Part shown: positions 1 through 13,000 of the stretch, one piece after another
How positions within the stretch are numbered: the stretch's first letter is position 1
Layout: each line of letters begins with the position of its first letter
DNA from: Spirodela intermedia
Taxonomy: Eukaryota; Streptophyta; Magnoliopsida; Alismatales; Araceae
Assembly (NCBI GenBank): GCA_902729315.2
Contig: LR746269.1
Coordinates: 7,084,731 to 7,148,730, forward strand
Reading direction: 5' to 3'
Length of the DNA: 64,000 nucleotides
Program-made: the position numbers and the translations under genes
The notes under the pieces: model-generated
Told to the model about the DNA's origin: nothing
The model's database searches: none
Seen by the model: the letters and a program-made list of their open reading frames with translations, nothing else

Positions 1-781
1 TCATTCAGGAAAGATCAACTTGGTGGCGTTCTGAAGGCGAGTTAACCAAGCTGCAGAGGACAGAGTTTATTATCTTTTGAGCTGGCATTTGGGCAGTTTC
101 ATGTGAGAAGACTGAAGATACTCTTCAAACTTTTCACAAGATCTGTAAGATCTTGCGAGAAGAAGAGACGCCACTGAGGCACCACATTTGATCTTCAGTA
201 GTTGATAGATTACCCACAAAAATAATTAAAAAATCTAGAAATTATTAATTTTCTGAATTGACTTCGAAATAAAAAGGGGAAAAATGAAATCTCTGGAGAA
301 ATTGTGGTGCTAGGGAAAGCGTGGAATCCACTGTGGAACGATTCCTCTAACAACTACTGATTGGGCGGGCATAAGGCGGGATAGAAATGGAAGGGATATA
401 TCCCAGAAACCTTGGAAAAGCATACATATCCTGTCATTGATGATATGAGTCCAAACGACTGAACATGCAATACATGTCATATCCGATTGTGAGCACTCAA
501 ACTCCATGTATCACCAAACCTGGATATTCAGTAGCCCTTCAACAGTCCTTCAAAGTTTCCCAATTTAACAATTTTCATAGATTTTGAGCTGTCACATAGA
601 TAGAAGCACAAGCGTTATTATTTTCTATAAGTCACGCAACAGTATCTTCTAAATTAAATGGATCCGCGAGCATAGTTCCAATCGACAAAGGGGAGGTTGA
701 TATATTGATATTCCCTCACTAGAAATAGAATAGAGAAACATGGAAATGTTGAGCATTCAGACGGATAAAGATGATTAATAC

Positions 782-1648
782 CTTTGCATCTGACACGGAG
801 ATATTCATCGTCACTGTAACGAGCACAGAGCACCTGATTCAGTGGCTCAGATGAGGAGTGGGATCAAATTAATCAACTGACTGCTGGTTTTTCAGAAGGC
901 AGGTGGCTGAAAGTGCACTTACAGCCGAGCGAACAAAAGGTGAGCCATTTGGTTCCTCGGGTACCACCTGTGAAACCAGCCATTGTTGGAGTGCAGGAAG
1001 AGTTTCAGTAGCATATGCATAAAAAAACAGCCAAGACAAGCGGGAAAATGCAATGGGTGTTCGCCGCTTACCGCTAGAAACCGGAATTCGTGTTCCCTTT
1101 CGATGAAGGATGGGATCTGCAAGTTCGATAGAACAAGGGATTATCCATGGAGCTAACTATGCGTGAGAACCCCGGGGGAGAACCCTGTCTACCTCTGTTT
1201 TGTAGATCTCAAACACGGTGACCACCAGGATTTCTCCCTCGCAGGGTTCTACACTCAAGCTGGATATCTCTCCGGTCTCCGCGTTCGCGATCCCTCGCTC
1301 GAAGAAGACTGGGGCCGTGTGAGCGAAGACGCGCCGGAAACCACGCAGCTGGGCCACCCGGAAGTTCCTCAGCTCCGGGAACGTGCTTCTGGCGCTTTTC
1401 TCTGTTTCCGGCGAGAGAATTCAAAATGTGAAGACCGATGCCGAGCCCAATCCATGGGCGAGAACGAAAACCCGAAAGAGTTCAGATGACTGATTGGAAG
1501 CGAAGAGAGCGGACTGGTCACCAGACAGGAGAGAACCGAAGCCGCAAATGGAAATGTAGCCGTCGAAGCTCAGGAGGGCATCGAAGTCGGACTCATCGCT
1601 CAACTCGGTGAGGCCACAGGGAGCCTCTGCGCCGCCACCTTCCGCCAT
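782..1648 (-). CDS. Conserved plant protein with GGCT/AIG2-like signature (5' part only)
   Basis: Four coding exons join in frame: 1648-1522, 1401-1193, 1116-1072 and 845-782. The ATG at 1648 opens MAEGGGAEAP. The product holds ISICGFGSLLSEKSARSTF (exon 1/2 join), FRRVFAHTAPVFFERG, EISSLSVEPCEGE, FIEREHEFRFLA and VLCARYSDDEYLRVRCKG. Boundaries are GT-AG, for example CTGTCTG|GT, ACAG|AGAAAAGC and GCG|GTAAGC. These blocks match an uncharacterised plant family as I remember it. The GFGSL stretch recalls the YGSL motif of gamma-glutamylcyclotransferase/AIG2-like folds, so a small-molecule cyclotransferase fold is an inference only. The acceptor at 845 is the least certain. Remaining exons, expected to the left in 1-781 or beyond the window, were not resolved, so the gene is incomplete here. 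An in-frame opening continues upstream to 1924 but has no better start. Confidence 0.72.
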
Positions 1649-2838
1649 AGAACACCCACGGCTCGCGGGCCCTCCTCTTCCCCGGCAGAACGACGGGCCA
1701 CGTACGCCGATCGCAGCCGCGACCTTCGATGCCGCCGTCACTCCTCCAGCGTCCCTGGAAACGAACGGCGGGGAGTATTGATAGCTCGGTCTCCGACGAC
1801 TTCCGCCGATGGCAGAGAGCCTGAGAGGATACGAAAGGCCCTCCATTTCGATCTCTCGTCCTCCGCCACGACCCCACCCTGAAGTCGCCACTCGTTTGTC
1901 CTCATCTGGGGAGCACACAGTCACAGTAAACAGAACAACGAACCAATATCGTCATGCTCAATTCCACATCTTGATGTTTCACGATGCTCACCGTAGCGGC
2001 GAACCCAAATCAATGGATTGAATGCTCTGTTTAGTCCCACATTGGAAATATCAAAAACTTGGCAACCGGGGAAGTCTACAAATAACGGCCGACTTCCATG
2101 TTCAATGGCTACCCGTCCTGTCGGGGGTGTTAGGCGACTCGTCAATGATCGTATAGAGACGGCGGGTCGTGCCGACGCCTACGAAAGCGAACACACCTTA
2201 ATAACGGCGAGTGGCCTCTCCCTACTTACGGTGGGGTCGCCCGTCAATTTTTGGAAGCCCTCTCTTGTCTGAGGGGGCTCGTCAAAATCATCTTCCAAAA
2301 GCCTTACTACCTTCATTCATCCAATCGAACTCCTTATCGATGTCCCAAGTAAGTCAACCATTCAGTTTCTCTACCACTTTCTATAAATGGTAAAAAATAA
2401 GGTGCAGACGTCCAATTTCCCGTCAACCAGTAGACGGGCACATCAAGTTCATCTTCCAAGCCTTGACCCACCTTCATATCTCTACAATAATTAACAGCAT
2501 GCTACTAATGATAGATAGAAAGAGAGTTTGTTTTTCTCTGAGACTTGCCCTTGTAAGGCGCTAATGGGCCTGCCGGTATGGAGATGGAGAGGGAGCGAAG
2601 GGGATATCATTCCCTCATAGGGATGTTATATAGTAATCCTCTCTATATCTCGGTAAAAAAATGAAAACTCATTAAACGTGAGATCCCATAATTTGAGGAA
2701 AACTGCCTTTATGGGCCGGCCCATTTCAAAACCTGGTGAAGAAATGTCTTCGTTGGAATCCCCATTCTTCATATAACAGAGCAAAATTCTACGTTAGGTA
2801 GAAGAAGATCACCCCCCCCCCCCTCGGGGCTTCTGGTG
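1649..2838. other. Intergenic spacer
   Basis: This lies between the start of the GGCT-like gene and the stop of the PUM24-like gene, so it should hold the promoter of the former and the 3' UTR of the latter. A C homopolymer of about 11 bases lies just beyond the PUM24 stop, near 2813-2823. No convincing coding exon was seen on either strand. Confidence 0.5.
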
Positions 2839-4033
2839 TTAGTCTTCTGCCTTGGAGTCCTTGCCTTTTGGGATCTTGAGGGCACCCGACTCCACCAATC
2901 CCTGCAGCTCGCTCTTCGCCAAGTCTCTCACCTTGGCGTCTGGCGACTCCAAGAAGGCTGAAACCACCTTCGCACTGTAGAGGAAGATGAAACCCATGAG
3001 TGTGTGTTACAGGAATCGGGCCAGTTTTGTAATCACCAGAGGTTTATTTCCATAATAATCAATGCGAGGCTGTTTTTGGGTCAAATGGGGTGGCGAGGTG
3101 TTGACTCGAACCTGTGGCCTTGGGCCCATGTGGCCGCCTTTCCCTTCAGAGCCACCTCCCACAGAGAAGCGGCGAAGGCAGGGCAGTCCATGATCAGCTT
3201 CCTTATGGTCCTGCTGGAGTGGAAGTTCTCGAAGACATGGTGCTCGGGTTCCTCCATCTTTGGGAGAGCCCCGAGAGATGCTATGGCTCCTTGGAGATCA
3301 TCCAATTGGTTGGGAAATTTTTGGCGAAGAACTCCGTCAATACCACCAGTAACCACCTGCACAAGAAGCTCAGGGGATGAGGAATCTAATAAAGTTCTAA
3401 TGGTATCTAAAAAATAAATAAATAAATTATTATACTTGATTACTTCAAGTCTATAACTTCAAACCTTACAGGGGTCTGAGAGTAAAGAATTTTTGTTTTA
3501 CTCTCTCAGTCTGTAAACGAAAATGTTCTATTTTATTTATTTTTATTGAGTTTTCATTTTATTTTTTTCATCCCAAAATTAACAAATGTCTACTTGTGTG
3601 AGAGAAGAGTCTCGAATTTTCTAATTTTCCAAGTTTCATCCAGAAAAAATAAATCTACGGATTAGTTTCTTCATCCATAGCTTCAGACGTTACAAGGGTG
3701 TCACCACCCATCACACCTTAGTGAACATAAGATGCATGTGTGCAGGTGAGAGGTGGTGCTAAAAAATCATGAGAAGATGAGTCTGTAAAGAATTAATCTA
3801 AATATTTTCATGTTACTGATTTCTAGTGGAGGAGGACTACCAGCAAAGAATGCGAAAAATAGCTTCGATGGAGAAAAAAAAAGGTAACCCCCTTCCAGTA
3901 TGTGGCTTAATGCACGTCAATTTTATAGGATTTGTGAGGCACTTTCACATTTGGCCGCCCTAGTGAACGACTGAAAATTCAATCTCACAGATTATTCAAA
4001 ATTCTGCTTCTATGTGTAAGAGTGAGTGAGAGA

Positions 4034-4068
<35 letters not shown>

Positions 4069-7000
4069 AGAGAGAGAGCATGAAATCCCCTCAGATATTT
4101 GCTCAAAGCTTGTAATGGAAAGAGGATCACACGCAGGGTTAGGTTAGTGGAAGCATAATCATAATGCTTAAACCTTAAATTCGGTATCCCTAGGTCGGTT
4201 TATTTACTCGTCAAATTCAAGTTCCTTTAACTTGTTGGAGTCAACTCAACAACCCTGGGTAATGGGCAGAGGTCCTTATTTTGGAAAGACCACGATTTGG
4301 GACATCAGCCCAGACGAATACTATCAATTAATTTCAAGGGAGGAGAAAACTGGGAGGAGGCTAGTGCCTTAGATCCAGAATGATCATCTGACAGGAAGAG
4401 TGAGACTCTGGGAGATAGAAGAGGCAAGAACACACAGACGACACGTGGCATCTCGGCTCTGGCATGAAGGATAGTATCATCATTGTTAACAATCAATGTG
4501 GGATGGAGGGATGAGTATCTGCTCTAGTGTCCAGTGCTTTCAGTCTTTAATGAGATGAGTTCAGGCACAATGATAGATGAAAAATAGTATCATCATTGGA
4601 ACTTGCTGTTTCAAGGAGACTTTTAACGCCGGGATATACCCATTAGATCATTAAACGTTGATGTAGACATTTCAGATAAAAAACAATGATAGGAATAATA
4701 CAGTAAAAAAAAAACTAAATAGAAGATATGCAGAGATACTTCATTGGAGAAGAATGAATTATTTTTGAAGAATATAAATCCAATTATACCTCCTATATCA
4801 TATTCAAGAAGGGGGGGTCTTACCTCATAGATGACCTCTCTGCCAAAATTTGACCGAAGTAGCTCGCCAGCACACTCGGTGCATGTTACAATGAGGCTCT
4901 GAAAAAAAAAATAAAAAAATCATAATCAATTGCACTATCACACTCTCTCTTAGTTCGTGTTCATCTAGAGTTACTTTTTGATATAGTTCTCCGGATCAGG
5001 AGTGAGATTGACTACTGATGAACATTAACCACCTCAGCGGAAGGAATTATCAAAGAAAAAACTGGGTTACAACGACTTAATCACATAATATCATTCAGAA
5101 CTATGGTATTATTGAATACCTCAGCAAGACCACTGTCAACAAGGAGCTGATATCTTCGCAGGGCATCATCCTTTTTCCCACCACCCTCAGCTAGCTGCAG
5201 GTTATTTTCAGAATCATCCTCAGGATTCTCTGGCGTCTCAGCATGCTCACCTGAACCTGTATCCACTTCTTCTGATTCTTTACCCTGGAAAGGAGAAAGT
5301 AATTATTTGGAACGTCACCCACAGACCCCCCCAGTAAGTTCATAAAGCAAAGTTCGAGAATTGCCTTTGAACACAGAGAAGGTACAGATAAACTCAAAGA
5401 CGCCAGATCATCTGGACTCAGATAACGTGGGCACTGTGGATGGAGTAATTGCAATATTGGCCGTCTGCCAGTCTATCAAATCAACCAAACACAAGTTTAC
5501 CGTCATTGATGGAATTCAATAAGAAAGTTTGATAAGTCAAATGCAATAAAGCTTCAGGCATTCCCTGAAAGGAATGTACCTTATCAAAAATAAGTTCTTT
5601 TAGTATTTTCTGCAGCTCACGTATGATGACCTGATATCAGAGATGCTAAATTATTATTAATTTCTTTTCAAAGAAAGATAATTGACCTAGAAGGTTAAAT
5701 CATCATGAGAAAAGCCAAAACCGACGAGCATGACTAACCTTCGTTAGAAGCTTTGTATCATCAACTACAGAAAGAATGCAAGTAAGGACCTGAAAACAAA
5801 ATAAACCAAAATAAGATGCCAGACAAAAAAGCACACAAGACAGTATGGACTGCATAGCTGAGACAAGTAAATCATAAAAAGCTTTTACCCAAAAGAATAA
5901 ACTAATCGACAATAGTGAATGATGAACAGTTCCTATCTTAATGAAACTGAAATCTTGGCATAAATGGTATCCATTTACGTGATTTCTTCTGTTATACTAT
6001 ACTGATATTGGCAATGCCGGCCTTTCCTACTTTTCTCCATGTTAGCTGGCCATTTAACATTCCCTGAGCCCAAAAACAGGGCCAACCTTCCAGTGGTACA
6101 GATGCTATCAATTTTGAAATCAATGCCAGTGAATTCAGGAGAAAAAGATACATCTGAAACTTTTCAATGTCACAGTCATCTTTAGAAGGCATAAAGGTGA
6201 GTCAATGAAAGCTCTTCGCCTTTACATCACATGCATTAAAACATGGTTAGAGCCATTTAGATACAGAACATTAAGATAACCATATGGCAGCGCACTGAAC
6301 CATTCACTATTGAAAGTGCAAACAAAGGAAAGTGCTGTCCTGAAACTGGACTTTAATAATACTTTTATAAATGATCAGATGTAGTTTTATTAGGAATCTA
6401 TACATAATGGTTTTTAAATAAAACTCAAATGGATTGGATAATCACGTGCATCTCGACGATATATAGTCATCATCAAGTGAGAAAATGTGGCCTCTTTCAA
6501 GAGCCCTAGGAGTTTAAGGCTAGATAAATATCACCAATTGGTCATTTCATTATGGACCCAACTCTTAAGGGCACTGGAAAGCATAAACCCTCTCATCACG
6601 AAGATGGCCTCCCCATGTCTGCAGTGCCAATTGCTATTTTCTATCATCTACGTTCTGACCTCCAGAAGTTGGTATGGAATTGAAGCTATTCGAATTTCCT
6701 TTTTCTGGTAATCAGAAAATTTAATGAAGAGAAAAAAAAATACCTGTCTAGATCTGGGGCAGAATTGGCAGCAGGAAAACAGAAGTGGATTTGGTAACAA
6801 CTGATATGAACGATAAAGTCTTCCCAAGTAAATGGCTATGGATACAAGGTAGATATGCTGGGTCTATATTGCGGGGAAAATAACGTAAATGGAGCATTCT
6901 TACACGAAGTTATACATGCATCAGGCCAGTGGATTTCCAAAAGGCTTTGGCAACATAAAGATAAATAAATAATAAATTGATTAGAATTAGGAAGTATATC

Positions 7001-10000
7001 AGGAGTGCAGAACACACCAAATTATGTCACAATCAAACGGTCAGTATTGGTCATTCTTTTTAGATAAAATCTTACAAGACAGCTCGAGGAATTCACCATT
7101 CTGCAAAATATGCTGTCTCAATTCTCTCTTCACAAGACAACGGTGGACAAATCATCACGAAATGGAAAGTGAGAGGGAAACTCTGTCAGATATTTTGTGT
7201 GAGCCTCTAATCATTAGGTTTTGGTGACAGCAGTTTGTTAGAGTCTGATTATTCACCATTCACAATTGAGACACTCCTGACGAAGATGACCAATAAAATA
7301 GTATTCCTTATGTTGAGCTCATAAAACTTAAAAGGAGATGCGAGGTATATTGCTAAACCTTAGCCAGGATAATCGGAAAACTGTAAAACGCAAATGTCAC
7401 TTGTACAGCATGTTTAAGCATTAAGATTCTATCGGCCTTGTTTCAACAATATACAGCCTTGTGCTTCCGTGAGTGAAAGGAGGAAAGTTTGTAACAAAAA
7501 TGGTCAAGTTTGCAGCATCAGAGATGTTGTCTCCTAGAAGCCATCAACAAAACCGTCAGGCCAGTGGAAATCTGATTTCAAACGGCATAAGATGGGCTGT
7601 GCGGCACCCTATCTTTCGACATCATATCAGAAGATGGTGCCAGTTTCCAACATAGCAGATCAGGGATCAGTCGAATTGATGGGATGAAGGCCTACAAAAA
7701 AATAAAATCAGAATGACATACAAGCTGGAGTACAATTCCCATCAGGTTATTTTTTGCGAATTTTTGGTTCTCCGTAACACAATTCGCCCCCTTTTCCAAG
7801 GGATGGTGGAAGTTTTCCTGTGGAAAATCGTGTTCCTCTCCACATGACATCCCCTCTATATAAGTAATGGATTGCAACTTTTGCCCAATCCCAAGAAAGT
7901 AGGATCTCACTGAGAAGTTGAGTCAGGAACACAACTAAAATCAGGTCAAATTGATGAAGTGTTCTTCACATACCAGAAAAATGATAACATTGGATCTTAG
8001 TCATAATACGATCAATGTAGGCTAACTAGACTGATCCTACACCATGATTTCGTATCGGACTGAATAAAGGAGAATTCTCAGTTACAAACAGTTACGAACG
8101 TATAAGTGCAACCGACATGTCTGCTCCTAATAAGCATCCCAGACATGGCTTCAAATGTGAATTATCCGCACGGGTATTTTTTCCAAGGACATGTCAGTAG
8201 GATGCTATGCATTCGATGTCCATATGTTCTTATAAAGAACCCAACCACAGCATTATCAGACGTCAGATATTCCAACTGAATATACACTTCAAATCTACTT
8301 ATGTTAAGCAGAACTTAGGAAGTGGTTATAACAAGATTCTCTAACTACTTATCCTTAAAAAAATAAAGCACGGGAGCAATAGTGACGATAACAGAGAAAC
8401 AATTAAAAATATTAAAGATAGATTGAAAGCAGTGATTTTTCAAGGAAAGCTTGTTTAGCTTCACATGCTTCCTGATAACACCAGACACATGAACAACTGA
8501 AGTAGAGTAGTGTTGATTGTTATATCTTGACTAAATGCCCAGACACCAAGTTTTTACGTGCAATTCAAGACCACATATAAAATAATATTAAAACTCAGGC
8601 CCGAGTCTCAAACATGCAGAACAACTAAAGATGTATGTACATCAATTAGTGAATGGTGGTACAACTGACAACAGGATAGATATCAATCTGCCAATAGGGT
8701 TAACATGGAAACACGTTACTCAGCTTGTATGTCAATTCAAAAACAACCCAAAATCAATTAAACGGGAAATTTTCACTAGCAAAAGGTGACCCTTATCAGA
8801 GCTTTAGAACTCGTAAAAGGGTTGTACTTGGGTCGTGCAGAACAATCCCAAACAATTTATGAAGCAGGCGCACTTACTAAGCTGCCATATTGGTCCTGAG
8901 CTACTTTCCCAACATGTTCTTTAATGCCCTTGATAATCTTCTTTCGTTCCTGAAAATGAATTGAGCTTTTAGTTACTTGGATCTCAACTTCAGCAATAAC
9001 GATCTCTGAGAGGAGAGAAAATCCAAGGCAAAATGTCACTGTCAATATTGCAGGGTATATGTCAAATGACTAGCAAAACGAATGACCATAATGATGCTAC
9101 CTATGGCAATGCACTCATTGGTCTACATACAGAGCATTTTTCAAATAAGGGTAATATCATGCTTCAAACTGGTTTCTTGATGTAATTAAATGTGACCATT
9201 GCCTTTGGATTCATAAAGAGTTAAGGCCTCATCATCAACAAGTTTCATTTATATTGTTGTCTTAACTGCAATACTTCAAACTTCAGACGACAAGGAAACG
9301 TATAATTCATTTAACAGCATGTAATGCGAGCAAATGACAACCTCATATTGGATAATATACCAGATCCTGAAACAAGAAACTGTCATCTGCATGTTCCTGT
9401 GTAAGAACATTAAAATCAGATTTCCCCAACTCATTACTTGCACAAGCTTGCTTCATTCATCTTATTCATCGGTATGCAGATACAGTCGCCGAAAGACCAG
9501 CTCTTTTGTCATTTACATATCTATTTGTAGGCAGCACAAGAAAACGTATTCTAATTGTCTAAACTGTTGGTGCTGAAGAAACAAGTCTTCAGAAGAATTA
9601 TTGAAAAGTCAAGGCCTTTCCATATGGATCCAAAGTCTCAACGGTAAGGACCTGCGCTTGCCTGATTCTAGAATACAGCTGATTTCTGAAATGATAGCAT
9701 GTTTTAATATGAGCACATAGCTTCCGTGTTTTCTTATCTATATGTTGCCCCTCATAGCATAAGACTGTGTTATTCGTGTCTGATAATCACACAACATTTC
9801 ATTCAATGACTTGGTGAACATTTTCTAAGACCGGGTAAATCGCACTAGCTGGGATTTAGCATCGTTCCAAAGGTCATTCCTCCATTCAACATAAGCCCGT
9901 GCCAGTCAGATCCCAGTAATAATTAAGAACTGAGATCAAGTTTGTACCTCTGGCAGCTAGCTTATCAATCCATGAAACAAATGCATGGGAATAAAATATG

Positions 10001-13000
10001 CGTTTGTGTAGAGAATATGATTATGATCAAGGAAAGAATGACGAAATATGAGCATTTTCATCTCAAAGGAAATCCAGACAGCGTAGCCACTGGCATCAGG
10101 TAATTAATCATTCATATGACCAACAATAAAAAAAATTATCTTATCCTGTTAGCCATCCACAATAAAGCCTTAAATTTCACCGTTCAAAGAAACATGAATG
10201 TCTTCACCTCAAAGGAAATCCAGATAGAGTATCTCCACTCATGCCACGAGATCAGCCATTGATATGACTGATCATAGCAAAATTATGTTATCCTGTTTAG
10301 TCTCATTTTTTACCTAACATATTTTATGAAAATTCAAAAGAATCAAAAGTTAAAGGTATAAACACGTTGTTAATATCTTTGAATGAACCAAACTACAGCA
10401 GAAAGAAACTTAAGCATGGATATTCTTCTGTAGAGATATTGAAGAAAAACTGTTGAATTATATTCTAAGCGATAATTTAAATATTTCTATACTCTAAATA
10501 CCTGATTTGAATGAATCATTTAAGAATTTTGGATTTTGTTCTAAAGGCCCCTTACCATCAATTAAGTCGTTTTGTGTGCTCATATTAAAACATGTTAGAA
10601 TGCATCATTTCTGGGGAAGCTGGTTTTATCACTCATAAGAAAAATCAACTGGCAAGTATCCGCCAAGGTAAAACAGAGGCTTTCTCAAGTCAGCGTTACC
10701 TACCTTAGCATCCCCATGCTTAACGCACAATATTCCGAGCTTTGAACCATCTTTTGTATGAATCATTCGAACAAGCAGTGAGCTTGACAACTGTCGGATG
10801 ACATCTACTGCAGATGACTTTTGGAGAACATGAATCAGACAAAACAGCGAGCTGTTGGCAAATGATGAATACAGTCAAACCTGTGAAGCATCAATTACCT
10901 TGTCGGCAATGGTGAGGTACTCAATCAATACAGTGTGTATTATTGAATGGTCAACGATTCCTTTCTCCAAAATTGGCTGAATTACAGAACTCATGTGTTG
11001 TAATACCGACGATTTTTGCAGGCCAAGTTTAGAAATTATATCAAGTAACCTGTTTAAACAAACATGAAAATCTATTTTTAGGTCTCCAATTTATCATCAT
11101 CAAAATTTATAAAAATAAAACAACAATAAGGACTCCTCAAAATCCAAACAAGACAAAAAACCGTACACAGAAAATCATGAGGAAAACTTAAAATTTCAAC
11201 AGAAGGAAATACCGTAATTTTCAATAACCAAAGACAACAAAAATAATCAAATATGTCACATCACACCAGTGGCAGCTCAATCATAACCGTTACAAAGAGA
11301 TCAAACAAACCAAACCGGAATAATTGAGCCTAGAAACCAAAATTATTGCAATATTTGTGTTAAGCCCCGTCCTAGTGCTCAAATCAGGCCAGTTACTGGG
11401 CCTAAGCAAGGACCCACGGACCCAACCCGTTTTGGGCTTACTTACCACCGTAAGAGGACGAAGGAGGTAAGGAAGGACTAAGGGGAAATGGGCCTGAAGC
11501 CCATTTCAGGAGTTAGGATACATGAACCTGTAAGGGCTCACGGTAAGGCACCTTTGAGAGGAAGTCGGTGGGAGAGTGGGACGCTCTTGAATTCGTCCCG
11601 AACTGTTTTAGGGTTTCTGAAGGAAACCCTCTTCCCTTCTCTGTTCTTATCCCTTGTTTATCTCAGTGGGCTTATTTCGTTCATCTCTATTATCTCGACT
11701 GTGCTATCTAGTTGCTGTCCCTGGTAGGACCCTGTTGGGGAACCTATCAATTTGCTTCAGAATACGTTAACTCTGTAGCAGCAGCCAGACGAATGGTAGA
11801 TACCAAGTGACGTATTTTGCATAGTGTTTCTTTACAGGACTTCGTCATGATAAAAATATATCAAAACCTGGGGATGACAAATCTTTTTAAGCCCAAAATC
11901 ATTTTCAAGTATTTGGTATATTTCCATGAAGAAACAATTAAAAAGTTCATGTTCTGCATACAGAGGCTTCAGAACATGATGCTTAAAGCCATACCGTGAT
12001 TATTCCATAAGAAACCAATACAGATGGCAGAAGCACAGGGGAACATGCTATAATAGATGGTCCCTGATTAAATGTCAATTGCTGTGAACGCTCAAGTACA
12101 GGATTATGAGTTCACCTCAAATGTCTGCACAAGGAAGATTTCTCAGAGTATTTCCAATAACTGCTGACTTGGATCCTGGTGGCTTTGCATGCAAATATAT
12201 TGCATTTTGAAAACTAAAATGTAAATTTAGATCTCACTTGATTTCAAGAAAGATGAAGATATGGCAAAAATATCTTTACCTCGTTCATTGTTGGAATCGG
12301 GCATCACTCTGGTTATGCCTCCTAAAATCGATCCAGATGATGATTTTTCAATGAGGAAGAATTAAACCCCCACACCCACCCACTCCGAAAAATGAAGGCT
12401 TCCCTTTTTCTACGCGGGAAGAAGTTCAGTCTTATGCTTCTTTTATCCTTTCCCGGGACCAAGTGGGCAGTCCACCACAGGGAATTCATTTATGCCAACT
12501 GGATATCAGAAAGGTTGAAATAGCCAACTAGATTCCGATGCAATTTAAACCAGGCTCTACAGCTAAGTTATAAGAGATGGGAGAACCTTGGGGAGTTGAG
12601 AAGGAATTTAGAAATATACATCCATATATGTTTTCAGAAAAAAAAAATGTAAACAGAAACCCAAATTGTCAATGGAACCATTCTGATTATAAAAATGATG
12701 CTCTAACCCGTCAATGTTTGTGTGAACTAATCAAGGCAATGGTCTGTCTCCTTTCTGCCGAGGTGACGCGTTTTTAAATGCATTTAAGAATTATCTAAAG
12801 ATTAATTATTATGAACATGTGATTAATAAGATGAAGAATATGCACACAATACTAAAATCACACAATCTCGAGAAATAAAAAAAAAAACCATTACTAAGGT
12901 AAATACTCAAATAAACCAAATTGAATTTCTGACAGATTTGGTCGTGATGTTTGCAAGATTTGAATTTCTGACAGAGGGACGACTCGTGCCTCTTCACAAC

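Noticed and set aside
3004-3417. Plus-strand 137-aa frame
   Set aside because: It is antisense to the CPL-domain exon of the PUM24-like gene.
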